The notes under the pieces were generated by a model. It did not search any database. It was given only the letters and a program-made list of their open reading frames with translations, and was not told the DNA's origin. This document shows positions 40,600 through 53,299 of a stretch of 64,000 nt of DNA, piece after piece. This stretch comes from Opisthorchis felineus (lineage: Eukaryota > Platyhelminthes > Trematoda > Opisthorchiida > Opisthorchiidae). Position numbers and translations under genes: made by a program. Location: positions 145,164-209,163 of the forward strand of contig SJOL01008415.1 of NCBI GenBank assembly GCA_004794785.1. The letters run 5' to 3'. Positions within the stretch are counted from its first letter, which is position 1. Every line of letters begins with the position of its first letter.

Positions 40600-41500
40600 G
40601 ATCTAGCCCTGTGGCCCGGACTTACGGATGGGTTACGTAAGCATGTCACTTCTGTCAGTTTCTGTCAGGTTTTCAGCTAAAAACCAGGTACAAAAACACA
40701 GTGGTCCCTGCTGTAGTAGCTTCGGTAACCACGGGTGGGGAGATAAAATAAGAGCCAGGCATTGTAGGTGATGTCTCAGACGGTTGCGTGATGAAAGACT
40801 GTGTTTCTTCGGCATTGTTGGAAGTTAGAGAGCCCCATAATGGAAGCTGTATTTTATGCAGGACCTCCACTGGCTGTGTGATGCAGTCCTAACTGTCAGG
40901 GGCCCTAAGCAATGGTTCCTCTCTTCCCCGGGTCCCCACTCGGGTAGGTGGCAGTTACCAGAACTAGTGAAATAGCTGGTCAGGGCTTCCATTCTTCTTG
41001 CCAAGTTGGGAACTGGCTGCCTCTGGTTCGTCCCCAGTCGACACGACTGGGTGGGGAGAACTTTGCCAGTTAAATAGCTCTCTGGCGTAAAAAGTACTTG
41101 ACCTAAGCAGCGTAACCAAAGGAGTTTCTAATCAGCAGATTTATTGAGGTAGAGCTGCTTTTCCAGAAAACCATCTGGCCTCTTTCATCATTACTAATCC
41201 GACGTTCCAACTGGACCCGCACAGTGTCTCGGAGGCACAAACGGTCAAACACAAAAATTATTCAAAGATGTGCACGTCGTGGCCACATTTCGGATCCAAA
41301 AATTAGGGTAAATCGAATTGCAGCAGTGTAGACTCTACCTCTGTCAGTCAAACCGATTTTACGTCAGCCTGAAAATGCCAGATTTTAGCAAAACGCTGCC
41401 CTAAGCCTTCCGACTCGAGAAGTGATATATCTTTTCGGCCGTCCGCCAGGACCCGTACAGCTGTCCAGATGGACCAATTTATCTAGCACATCGATTGGCT
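40600..41500. other. G+C-richer block, probable old repeat, unidentified
   Basis: This segment contrasts with the AT-rich flanks: it contains CCCCGGGTCCCCACTCGGG near 40930 and several other GC-rich phrases. No open frame longer than 65 codons and no recognisable element protein was found. It probably represents one or more inserted repeats. Confidence 0.3.
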
Positions 41501-42664
41501 CATCTGTAAGCACGAGGTTTGAGTTTGATATCACCCATTCTTGCAGATTTCAGGTCTAACGAGCATGCGGAACCGTGCTATAGAATTAATTGGATTAGTT
41601 GAAATGGCTTGCATTTCTAAAGTGTCTGATCCAAGAACAGCAAATCGCTAACGAACTCAATGTCCTTGAACGTGCAACTGGAGCAGCATCGTTAAAAGCC
41701 GTTTGTGTGTTAACTTTCGGACGATTGAGCTTGGTATGATTTCTTTTGTACACTTTTTGAGGTAGGAAACCACAACACCAAACATTGTTTCAACTAACAT
41801 GCACAAATACAGTTGTGAATAAAGTAGGTCGGAAATATCTAGCCATCAGTCATAGAGGAGGGGGCCAAATAAATCCAACCACCGTCCCACGCAGAAACAT
41901 GGATCGCTGTAGGCCAGGTGTATCCTTCTAGTTGGTAGTTGGCCCCCTGTGGTGGTCTACGGCCCTCTCAAAAAGTATCAGTGATTTGCCGATTACGGTG
42001 TTCCCTTCAGATGAAAGAAAGGACAGCTGAATCCAGCATCAGAAGGTAGGTAATGCAACTAAAATACGCCCTAACTGACCGAATTCAACAAATGTTCAAC
42101 ACCGGATTTACGCGCACATACACGCACATACAGTTTTACATTTGAGCACCCGTGCCAAGCAGTTTGTTCTTCTTGACAGCTAGCACCCAGCAGGCGTCAC
42201 AAAACCGGTTCTTTATTAGCCCGGGTGGTAAAAAAACGAAATGCGTGCATTCAGTGACTTTTACCTTCTCAGTTTTCCTCGGAATTCAACCATCATTCTC
42301 ATGCACACGGAATGCAAGGGTCGAAATTTTCAGAAATCAAAATTGTGATTGATTAATATGCTTGAAAAGCAAATTACCTAGCTTTTTTTAGTTAGGTTCT
42401 AAGATATGCTAGGACAACAAAGTGAAGGTTAAACTTTAGTAGAAAGTGATAGTGGCTAATAATCCTATTCACGTTTTTTATGTTTCTGTCGAATAATTCA
42501 CACTGACAGACTCGTTTAAACTTCCCGTCCAACTTGTAAGGAAAGGAACTTAAACCACTGCTCGTTCGTTACTGAGCAAACTGCGCTGTTTTCATACTAA
42601 CTCGGTCAATGTAAAATAAGTATGCCAGTAGCGAAAAACATCACTCTCATTACCGGTACACATG

Positions 42665-42990
42665 AAGGATCCTCGCCCAGTTGAATAGACTAGAAACTCT
42701 GTTTGTAAAATTAATTGCAACGACTGCACTAAGATCCATATAGGACACACACAGGGAACATGTCACCAGAATTGATGAACACACTAGAAAGACAATTAAA
42801 CCACCAACGGATGTGGACAAATATCAGGCACTGCTGAAAGACTCGCCGGTGGCAGGACATGCGTTAAACACAGAATATAGAGTAGATCTGGAAAACTTAG
42901 AAGTTTCAAGACCGGGAATACGATTCACACCACAGCCACTGATGGCCGGGGCACTCAGACAAACAGGGGCCAGATCTTTCATGTCTGTCC
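42665..42990 (+). pseudogene. Penelope-like element relic (GIY-YIG region)
   Basis: A second, older copy of the endonuclease region seen at 48.3-48.6 kb. It reads NSVCKINCNDCTK then, after frameshifts, YQALLKDSPVAGHALNTEYR, VDLENLE and RFTPQPLMAG, matching the other copy residue by residue. This copy keeps the CxxC pair (CNDC) that begins the domain, whereas the tyrosines of the GIY-YIG core have decayed (IHIG for YIG). Stops and indels make it non-functional. No hammerhead motif was found downstream. Confidence 0.85.
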
Positions 42991-45800
42991 ACACTACAGC
43001 TACTGCGACAATACTCAGTGATTTAGCTGTATTTGCTTGATTCCAATGGCTCCGACCGCCAATATTATCCGTCTACAGCTTTTTAGAATAACGTTTGCAA
43101 ACCGAGTAGAACAGACTGAACCTGCTCGCGTCACACAGTGGTCAGTCTGAACCAGACGTTGAAGAACATAACTATTTGCGTTTTTAGCTATGATCTTGCA
43201 AAGTAAAGCTGGGAAGTGTTCCGAAATACGCTTGAACAAACGCCTTGTTTTTCGACTCTACCACAAGTATTGATACACAGATATAAAAAGTACGAGCATG
43301 ACTGAACAAGGTCTCTATCTTTTAGGAACACATCGATAGTAGACAAACCTTGCAAGCTTGCGCGGTCCGCACTGCAGTTAAAACGTCTTGTTACAAGCGA
43401 ATGAAAGTTTTCGAGTGGGCAACTTGAAAACCATATATTCCTTAAATGAAACGAATGAAACCAAAGCTTAATCTGGAAACATGCTTTCCTATTAGACAAC
43501 ATTCTTTAAGCAGCAATTATTGCTAACAAATGCCTCTGGACACTTGTTTTCTTTGAGTAAATTTCCTTTCCTTAACTTCCCCAGGAATCCGAACTGGCTT
43601 TTACTTGACAACTTAACAGTGCACTGGCTTTCTTTTGTATCGCAGGTGGAGAAAAATTTGGAATTGTGTGCTACTCGTCCAAATGATCTACTATACAGCC
43701 CGATTAATCCTTCTTGGGTCACCACGCAAAAACTTCATTTCCAAGAGTGGTAAATGGCTGCTTTCCTCAACTTCGATTGAAGCATTGCACTAAATGTGCA
43801 CTATTAAAGAAATGGGGAAAATCTGAGCAGTTTGATATCTAACGTGAATTTCTAAAAAGAAATCTTATGCACTGCGAGATTCTTTCTAGGCAGTTTCTGA
43901 TGTAGCCTATAACCATTTTAACTAGTTTAACTCCACTTAATCCTATGCTGCTTGCCTTTGGTGGAGAATATGCTCACTCAGTTGTTGCGTTGTAATTCTC
44001 ACGAGTACTTCAATATAGGGTTTCATTTCAGGTGCTCTCTCGCTGAGTGTACCTTAGTAAGTACAATAGTTGTGGGCTTTGAGCAATCTGGTTACCGTTT
44101 GTTTCCACGTTATGTTTTACCGATATCATACAAATTGACGACCAAATGTGAGAACCCTCGAAGCCATGCGATATCTGCCATGCTACAGTCCTGCAATTGT
44201 GGTCTATTTAAATGCGCCGGTTGAGCTTGGCTCACCTTTTGTCCCACACGGCAGTCAAAAATTTCGAACGCAGGAGTGAACACGGAATATATTACTACAG
44301 ACTCATGTTGAGCCGCAATAGACTCTCTTCGTTTAAGTTAACTCCCTTGCTTACGTTAAACACAAGACGTTATACACGTGTCACGTTCAGTCCTTTGCCT
44401 ATCACAGCGAAAGTGTCTGTTTGCTAGTGAATAGGTCGGTGAAACTAAAGGACTATACGTACTTTCTAATGAGAGCCTGTGGAAATCGAACAAATCTCTA
44501 GTTACTGATGCCACTTTTGTTATGCAGTATTTTGACAGAACACATCCGTTTTGCACGAGACGCTAAAAGGAAAAATATATGTCCCATGGGGCACACTCCG
44601 ATAATAGCCTGTCAACTTTTGACTCCCTACGGACATTGCTGGAGATGACAGCCAATTTGCATTGACAAAAATTGCACAAAGTGTTTGCAGCTTGCAAACA
44701 TAGCTGAATGAATCTTAGCCATAACAAAACCGTTAGACTGAAAACATCCAAAAAATTGCAAAGTAACGGTTTCAGCATCTCAATACATTCAATTTATTGT
44801 CGCAATAGTAACAGCTACAGACTCAGAGGAAGGTCGACATAATAGTTTGTCACAAGGGAATGAGAATATCGGTTTTATAACAGCTAGCAGACTCCTCCAC
44901 ACGGTTGATAGAGTACTGGTAATTTGTTGAGGACTGGGCTTTCCACTGTTCCTGGCGCACATGAGAACAAGATAGACAGCGGTCCATATCCGCCGTAGGT
45001 ATGATGTTCATTCTGCCCAAAAAGAATGACGTATTCTGGTTGCCAGAAAATGTTGATTGGTGTCGATGGTAGTAGCGGCCTAGCACATGAATGTCTCAAA
45101 ATCTGGCTGAACGTTTCTTCAAAGTCACCGCAAAATGGAATAGGAAATTTCATTATTCATTTTAGATTTCTTTAATAATAATAGCAAACACAACTCCATT
45201 TGCGAAAACTGCACCCTAGTACAATCATCTGCCGAAACAGCTGCCTGCAGATTTCATCCGTTGACTCCACTTAATATGCATATTGGAAGACAATAAACAG
45301 GCACTCGTTTTCAAGCGATCAGGGAAAATCGGCTCAGCCCAATCGTATTTATCACCTAATTAGTAGCTGTCAGAAGTAAGCCGCAGGCAGAAAAATCACC
45401 CCGTTTATTTAGTATACAAATAACCACAAGTTATTTGCATCTTTTGTTGGCTACTAGGTGCAACAAGCCGTATCCCTGTTGCACTTCATTTCTTTGAATG
45501 ATTCAACATGTTACGAAGGTTCTGGAGACTTCTGTTGCTAGCAGAATCTTCCTGGTGGTACTGCTGCAATTTTATGTTACTCAACAGTTTATCATTCTAT
45601 GCACCGTTCTAGAGAGCAGTAGGATGTATCCGTTCGTCTGAAAACTCAATCTCACAAGAAGCCTAACATTCGGTGTTGTTGACATTTGAAGTCTGGTTAA
45701 CGTTTAGCTAACATTATCAGCTTCCCATTACGTAAGTGTCGCTTAGAATATTTTGCCATATATTTGTGTGAAATGTTGACGTTTGTATCCAACTTATTAG

Positions 45801-45815
45801 AAAGAGAGAGAGAGT
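45801..45815. repeat. Short (GA)n tract
   Basis: About six GA units. Confidence 0.7.
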
Positions 45816-47942
45816 GGCAGTGCATGTTAAAAAAGTACCGGAATTTCGATACGCTTTTCCGATTTTTCTCTACTACTAATAAAGTTAGTCGCAAATCTTT
45901 TCATGGAAAAAACGCAAAAAATTACGAATGGGTTACTGCCAAAATTGCAAGAAAAATATAGTGATGTTCGTTTTGTCACCTGCTTATGTCAATACGGTGC
46001 TACATAGCTTCATTACACTCATTTCTATTTAACAAGCTTGTTTTGATTAAAACACCTGATTTTCTAATTTCAGAGATATACTGATTACGCGTATGGCCAA
46101 ACCTGACTACGATAGTCTCAGCAGGATTGATGTTAATCTGGTATTAATCTGGACATTACTCCAACACATAATTCACAAGTTAGACGTGTTGCAACAGAAG
46201 CTGCAAATGCTATTAACAGGAAGTTTTAACCATTGTACTCCCAAACTTTTCAAGGAATAGGTTTTATAACTTATTGCTCAACAATTCAGATAAACAAAAC
46301 CGGATGAGTAGTTCAAAGAAGGCGGAAGCAGAAATAGCTATCTTTGAAAAAAATATGGGCATTTGTGACCTGCAAATCCTAGTGTTTGTCGTTGAGCCCG
46401 TGTGTCATGATTAGGAAATAATACCATGTAGGTTGTAATCTAAAAACGCCACATTTTGACGAAATTTACGCGCAAATAGCCCAAAACCCTTCTACACACG
46501 TTCTTTTTATGTATTTTGAAAAATTCTACACCAATGCATAATGAATGTGCTTCAGAAATCATGACCCCTTGAGCGTCAACCCAGCATTCAATCAAACTAT
46601 GTTATCCTAATGGTTAGCTAAGGTGCTGCTCCAACTCTTCTTTGGAGTGTTGGTGCGATAACGGACAGCGAGTCCCAAAAATCAAGATGCTCGATGTTTT
46701 GTAAATGACATTTTCTTGACTGTTTACGATTGAAAACGCTCTACCGAGCAGCTAGGGAGGTTTCCTGCTAACTACCTGCAAAATACTGATCAATAGTTTC
46801 CAGACAGCAAAACGGTTCTTTGCTTTTTCACCGATTCTGTCTTACTTGAAACTCGTGTGACTGATTAATAATTTTTTGGGTGAATTAGATCTGTTGGCGG
46901 ACTATCTAACTGCAATTTTTACGGTGGAGTCCCGATTTATAACCAACATCAATATCTACACTAGGCGGCAGAAACTATGGAAGCAACTGGAGCTATGTTA
47001 TATCTAAAAATGATTACAATCCATCACCTACCTCCTGTCTTTCTCATCAACTGTTCCCAAGCAGAACACGACCATTAGACTTTGAGAATCTTGTAATCAT
47101 TACGTTGCATGTAGCCAAATTTAGAACCAGAGACTGAATTGCACTTACGGAGACCAATAGGAAGGATTGTTGAACGACCACCCTGGTCTTGTGAAAAACC
47201 TTTAGATCGAGCGGTGGGGTGGAAAACGAAACAGTTCTACAAAACAGGGGGTAGTTGCCGTAACCCTCAGTACGCAGCGTCCAGGCAAAGTTGATGCTTG
47301 CATAGTGCGAGTATACAGGTGTTTATAATAGTTTATCTAAATCCCAAGCGTTTACAAAATTTGAAAAGCTGTTACATAGAAAGCTTACATTTTATGCACG
47401 AAGTATCGGAGCACTACCATACTTGCTTGAAGAAAGTTAGTTAGATGACTCAACAGGTTGTAGTTTGTACGTGAAACCGTGGTTCCTTAAGCTAGCAGTC
47501 GCCTGAGAATCACTTCTGCTTTGAAAAAGAGCGTGCTTTTAACAACCGTTTTCATATTACATTAGTACATAAAAATCAAAATACAAATCACGGGGGTCAA
47601 AATCCCTTTGACCTGCTTTCTTGTGCACACGTTAACCCCCCTAATGATCTTTTGGCACTTACAACTTGATCTGGCACCACCCACTAAACCAAGTGGAAAG
47701 AACCGCCTTAAAACCCTGCACAAAAAAATCCGAATCTGATACCTAACGACAAATACCAAGGCTCATTGGTCAATGTTTTTTTCTGATATAGTAGCCAGCG
47801 CACTAATACGCAACAATCGAGGAGCAAGTGAGACGTCCAGTTTGACACGATTGACTAGCGTCTATCTTAAGATCTTTTCAAATAACAGCCGCAACACTCA
47901 CTTCAGGTGGGATTAGTACTGGTAACAGGTTATCTTTAGTTA

Positions 47943-48293
47943 GTTCTCATTACCATATACCGGAAATCAAAGGATAGTGGTGCGGTCTTAAACTACTCCT
48001 CAGCACATCCAAAAGCAGTATATGCTAGCATAGTTTCAACAATGTTTAGGAGAGTAAGTGCACTGTGCACAGAGGAGGTCGACCGAAGAGCAGCACACCT
48101 GGAGGTAAAAAAGCTACTTCAAGATAGCGGATACCCAGTGGGTTTAATTAAGCGGCAACTAAGACGGGTATTGGTGCCAACACTAAGGCCCAACAAGGAG
48201 TGGATCGGAACAGCAGTCATTCCATACAAAAAAGGGACATCTGAAGTCATTAGAAGGGTACTGAATACGGCTAACATTAGAGTAGCATTCCAG
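47943..48293 (+). pseudogene. Penelope polymerase C-terminal part (thumb/linker)
   Basis: The frame runs through YSSAHPKAVYASIVSTMFRR and on through a helical, basic segment (LEVKKLLQDSGYP; IKRQLRRVL) to IRVAFQ before TAG 48294. In relatives this region links the polymerase to the nuclease and reads LNYxSxHPxxVKxxVVxxLxxRA. No start codon is expected here because the copy is truncated; ATG 48042 lies inside the conserved block. The downstream nuclease is in the same phase, so the single TAG is the only coding break between the two parts. Confidence 0.85.
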
Positions 48294-48296
48294 TAG

Positions 48297-48848
48297 GGCA
48301 AGATTTTACGCTCAGTGTTGGTGCAGTTGAAGGATCGCCTTCCGGTTGATAGGACTAGGAACTGTGTATACAAAATAAAATGTAACAACCGTACGAAGGT
48401 TTATATAGGTCAGACAGCCAGGGAGCTGCACACCAGACTCGGTGAGCATAAGCGATCCATTAACAGACCACCGAGAAACGTAGATGAATATCAGGCGATA
48501 GTCAAAGATTGGGCAATGGCAGGGCATGCACTAGACACTGGACACAGGATAGATTTGGAAAATATGGACATTCTAAGACGGGGGTTAAGATTCACACCAC
48601 AGCGACTGGTGGCCGAGGCGGTGGAAATCGCCAAGCATCCTAGCGTGAATAGAATAGAGGGCGTAGAACTGGCAAGCTTGTGGAGAGCGGTTTTAGATCA
48701 GCCGACACGACATAAGGTGGTGCGCAGTTATCAGCAAAATGGTCTGGGTCTAAAAGTACAAAATCCAAGCAGAATAAGATCCAATCAACCAACCCCAAAC
48801 CAATTGTCCCGACACCCCTCGACGAACACAGGCGAACAAATTCTGTGA
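48297..48848 (+). pseudogene. Penelope GIY-YIG endonuclease domain
   Basis: The domain opens with NCVYKIKCNNRTKVYIGQTA, followed by ELHTRLGEHKRSI, then the conserved AGHALDTGHRIDLENMDILR and RFTPQRLVAEAVEI. It keeps the paired tyrosines (VYKI and VYIG), the catalytic-type Arg in the first helix and the downstream Glu. The expected CxxC that starts the domain in relatives is CNNR here, so one zinc-binding Cys is replaced by Arg. The older copy at 42.7 kb keeps CNDC, so this is a change in this copy. ATG 48315 is not a true start. The tail after 48700 is Gln/Asn/Pro-rich and ends at TGA 48846-48848. Confidence 0.9.
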
Positions 48849-49094
48849 ACGACCCCAAGAGGAATATTCCATTAAGGTGTCCTAGACAGAAAAATCAAGG
48901 CCGCAAAATCCGGGGTAAACATGAACACAACTCCCCCCCTAACCAATCGATCGTAGATATTAGTCATCCCCACTAACCAACAAACGGGAACATCAGACTG
49001 ACACCCAGCACTGATCAATTCGGCTAGTCATAAGAAGTCTCACGGATTGGTTCCCTGACTGCCTTAAAACCCGATCAACCTGGTAACTTACTCA

Positions 49095-49139
49095 CTTGGC
49101 CTGACGAAGCTCTTGTGTCAAAAGCGAAACGTTGCCCAG
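49095..49139 (+). ncRNA. Hammerhead ribozyme-like motif of the Penelope element
   Basis: The conserved core CTGACGA (49101-49107) and GAAAC (49126-49130) are separated by a foldable stem (GCTCTT paired with AAAAGC, one mismatch). Flanking arms CTTGGC (49095-49100) and GCCCAG (49134-49139) can pair as helix I with one mismatch. The would-be cleavage triplet GTT (49131-49133) follows GAAAC directly, leaving no loop for helix III. ACGT (49129-49132) is self-complementary, so helix III could form only between two RNA copies. One extra A sits between CTGACGA and helix II. Hammerheads in Penelope-like elements are established knowledge; activity of this copy is inference. Confidence 0.55.
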
Positions 49140-52100
49140 CAATAAATCCACCGATTGTTTACCAAACCTCTCTGAAACGATGACTACCCAATCGGTCCCA
49201 AACATTTTCCAATTGATTGGAAACTTTTTTGTTGTTACTGGTGTTTTTTGAACTGCATCTGCTCTTGAAGAAGTTACTGTAGATGCGTGTACTCAAAAAT
49301 ATTTCATGGATACTCAGGCTTAGACTAAGAACTGTAAGCCATGTGGGCAAATTATCCTCTCTGCAAAAAATTTGTGTGGTTTTGCGCGCTAATTGCAGGC
49401 GATAAGATTTTCTCCGTCGATATTGCAACCAAATGAACAATACACTGGAATATGCCGGACTTTTTAAACACAAAATATGAACACAAAATTGTAAACAGCA
49501 ATCCTACTTGTTTGGGGGTAAACGTACCTAACTGACACACCAGCTAGTTTGAATTCACCGTTTAAATCAATCGAGCGACTATAAATAGTAGTCAGTATTT
49601 GATGCTCCTGTAGGACACAAAAGAACAAAGCGTCTGTAATTTCGCTTTATTGATACCGGCTGTTTACTGATTCGGAAAAATGCGCCTGACGTGGTTCAGT
49701 AAACCAGCAAAACTAATGTAACAAAGCTAGTTAAAAGCTGCAAATTGTTTAAGTGTATTTTGTTACCGATCAATAGAAATTTCTTTGTCCGTGGGATAAA
49801 AATGGAGAATTCTTCATATTTGGTCGCAAACTACTCGTTTGTTGAATTGTTGTTACCTTAAAAACTGACGGAAAATCTGAATGCTTTTCGATCCCACTAC
49901 CAACTAAAACAGCGGATTTGTCTTCTAGTTGGAAGCTGAACATCCGTTACCGTGATCAGACATTCGCGTGAATCTAAACAGTCATTGTCAATCACTTAGG
50001 AAGTTGATGAATGGATTCCACTGTAGAGGGAGGTAAAACGTTGGCTGAGCATATGTACCATTGTCCCTCAGTGGCCTTGGTCACTCTGCACTAGGCAGAC
50101 ACAGACAGTTACTCGTGCAACTAACAAACAAATTGTCGTTCGATCCTTGAAGCAACACTACATAAAATAGTGAACTACCAGTGGAACAGTGGATCGGCTC
50201 GAAAACTGATCGAAACAAGCTTTGTAGATCGTTAAAATCTATCGAAGTTTTGGACTGGGCAGTAAACCTGCAGGTGAATTTAAAAAGTGAAGTACAAATG
50301 TGTGAAGTGTTGAACAGCCGCGTTACTCCTGTTCGTTCTGTCGTCAGCAGTGTAAGTCTCTAGAGAATCTCCAAAAAATGCCAAATCAGAATAAATTTAC
50401 GGTTGCAGCAAAAAACTGAAAAAATCAGGTACTGGTATAATGTATAAATTCTTGTCCACGGGCTTTAGGGATACGTAAAATGTGCTGTTCACAAGTTGTT
50501 TCATAATGAAATTAATTTCACAAACTTAGCTTGCGGTAAACTGTGTACACTTGTTTCCAAATCCCCAGTCTTATTTTGTTTTAATCTGGTACTGCAAAAA
50601 GCCCCCTAACACTGGACTTTTGTAGCATTTTCTGCAAGAGCGAGTATCTGGTGGAGGAAAAAGAAACTCGCGAGACTCACATTCGGCTTTAGCTAAGTCC
50701 TGATCTACCCGTTTTTGTTTTCTCTTATGATTAAAAATTCGTCCAGCTGAAATTTGGTGATTGATTCGTTTAAAATGGTTAAGGTATTTGCAGCGTACAA
50801 AAAATAGCCAAAATGCGTCTTTAGTCAGTTTGTTTCAAAGATTCTAACAACAACAGTTCTGCCACTAATTGTGACCGCCCAGCAAGATGCGTAAGATCAC
50901 TGGATTACAGCGTATGAAATCGATACTGTGTTCCTTTTGGCACTAAGTTGATCTCTTAATGTATGGGCATGGCAAAAAACTTATAAGCTTATTTCTCGCA
51001 GAGGCTAGGAAGCCCAGTCGTTTTCTTGGCACCAGCAACGTAGTTAAAAAACGGAATTGTTTTACTAATAACAATGCAGCAGGATGCTTGCAAGCTTTAT
51101 ATTTTCAACACAAAAACATTGCTAGCTTTCAACGTGTTAGCATACTACCACTTTTGTCGGGAAAACACATTCGGTAGGTGCCACTTTCAGGGAGTGACTC
51201 CCATTCCCACATTGGGTCACTTATGAATACACTTGTACAAATCTACATCGAATTTACGAAAGCCTAATTTTATCCGTGTGCTTGTAGAAGCTTCTACAAA
51301 TGCATGGAACACATTCCACTTTGTTCATATATTCCACGTTCCTGAATATTGGTGTCTGGGACACGCCGGTGTAGTTAAATAAACTTGAAATCTGAATATG
51401 CGGTGGCGAAGCACCAGTGTTAAACGTTGGTGTTATGCAGTCGATGATGATTATGTTGATCACAGTGATTGTATATCTGTCATCTGAGTCTTCCTGAAAC
51501 AGCAGTTTTTGTGCCAAGCGGTTAAACCCAAATGCAGGGCGCAAAACATGAAAACCTGTTACTATATCTTTCTGAAGTAACAACCAAAAAAGTTTCGGTT
51601 ACGGGTGAATCTATGAGTGGCGGGTTTTCATATCCATGAGTTTTATTAACTTGAACCTGTTTTGAAGCTACTTTCGTTTTCAGTTGATGGTGCCATCCGT
51701 CCATCCTAGGCGGCCAAGTCGAAGATTTTCCATTGATGCAGTCCTTTGGTACATCAGCAAACAGCAAATTTATGCTGTTCATGTTCCAGTCACTTCCTTA
51801 CATGCATCGTATGACTGGATTTTTAGAGAGAGAGAAATGGATCGTTCATACTTGAAGTGCATCAAATGCGCACCCGCATGCTAGGACACGATGAAGGAAC
51901 ACAGTGCATCTCTACAATTCCTGCTGTCGTCAGAGATCATACCGTCTTATCTGGTGCAAGGTGGGCCGTATTCAGCCACTAAAACAGTTCCTATTCCCCC
52001 CTGTAGAAATTACACACGCCTGAGACACCTCTGTTACACATTTTGTTAGAATCTTGCCTTTTTAAACTCCACGCCTGCAGTTACGGATGCACTGGCTTCA

Positions 52101-52891
52101 GTCTGAAGAAGCGACAACGACACAGATTTTGGAGCGCGTGGCTGGAAGTGATGTAGGAGTGATGAAGATAAAGACGCTAGTCATGATGTGGCAACCATTT
52201 GGATTGTGGCTGTTTGGCTGTCCATCATAATTGCACATTAACAAACTGAGGGAAGACTCGCTTGTGTGAGATTTTCGCAAACTGCCAAAGGAGGTACAAT
52301 TTAAGGGAGTAACAGCCCTAGCTTCGTATACATAGGCAGGCTTAGTCACGTGGCTACTCAGTTACTTCCAGTAAAACCGGGTTTACTATTCGCCTAAAAA
52401 TAAGGAAATTTTAGCCAAAACGGAGCAGGTATGTTTATCTAAACTCACCTGAGACTCTGCAAAATGTATGTATACGACAGCTGGGTTGCTGATTTAGTTG
52501 AAACACCTAGGGTTCACCGTGGACTACTGATCGTACACCGCTGAACCTGCGGAAACAATTTGGCAAGCTAAGGAAGCACAGAAAACTCCGTAAAAATAGC
52601 CTGACGTCAAGTTCATCTATTTTTTGTTATGCTAAACCCGGTGATTGGGTTGTAAATGTGTACAAAAGACTGCTATTCATATAACCAAATGTTGATGCAC
52701 TCTAAATTGGCTGTATTTCAGGATATTGATGTTTGTTTGTGTAGCACAGTGGGCAACGTTGAGAGTTTACCTCTGAAAGCTCTGAGTTCGACTGCATTGT
52801 TTAGCATAAAACTAGAAGGTGATTCCAGCCTAAACTAGGTTTATCTCTTACTCCATTACTTACGTTGCTGAAGCGCTGATGTGACACTAGT

Positions 52892-53299
52892 GTGAATAAA
52901 ACTCTTCCAAACCAAAGTTGGTCCTTATATCGTGTGATCTACTCTTGCTCTTCTAAAGGCCAAATAATACTGCAGCTGGAAGTTAGTTTAAGCACTGGAA
53001 GTTCGGGTACATTTTTTATGTCGACCGATTGTCGAATTCGCCAAAAGTGCAAACCAGTTGTCAAGCTCAGCAAACAGATCAATATCCAAGCCCCACTGCC
53101 GAAAAACATCCCCTACCCATTTTTGCTCTTCAAAGTGCACGATGCACTTTTCACAGTAGAAGAAAACCTGAAACCGGAACTATATGGAGGAATTCGCCGT
53201 TTGAATTTGCGCTTTAAAACAGCCGAGTACATTTTCACTTTTAGCCCAAATTGTTTCGAACTGGTACAGAACAGAATTTTTACATCCAGAAAACGCTGA
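52892..53299 (+). other. Open reading frame, unrecognised (135 codons)
   Basis: The predicted product is basic and lacks a recognised domain. Its second half (LPKNIPYPFLLFKVHDALF, then PELYGGIRRLNLRF) is evenly mixed and protein-like, but there is no matching exon or splice context I trust. It could be chance or an old element fragment. Confidence 0.12.

Larger units (their letters stand above)
47940..49170 (+). mobile_element. Penelope-like retroelement, 5'-truncated copy
   Basis: The element is represented by the end of its polymerase, the GIY-YIG endonuclease, a 3' non-coding part and a hammerhead-like motif near its 3' edge. Similarity starts near 47943 with TIYRKSK-SGAVLNYSSAHP, the conserved stretch just after the reverse-transcriptase palm. 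Everything upstream (most of the reverse transcriptase) is missing, typical of 5' truncation. One in-frame TAG at 48294-48296 interrupts an otherwise continuous frame to 48848. Penelope-like elements are retroelements with a telomerase-related polymerase and, in this class, a GIY-YIG nuclease. Exact ends and a target-site duplication were not resolved. Confidence 0.88.

Noticed and set aside
48640..48858. Minus-strand frame of 72 codons
   Set aside because: Shadow of the Penelope nuclease on the other strand.
51522..51782. Minus-strand frame with a GYENPP phrase, reminiscent of internalisation motifs in membrane-protein tails
   Set aside because: Six residues only, no membrane segment and no splice partner.
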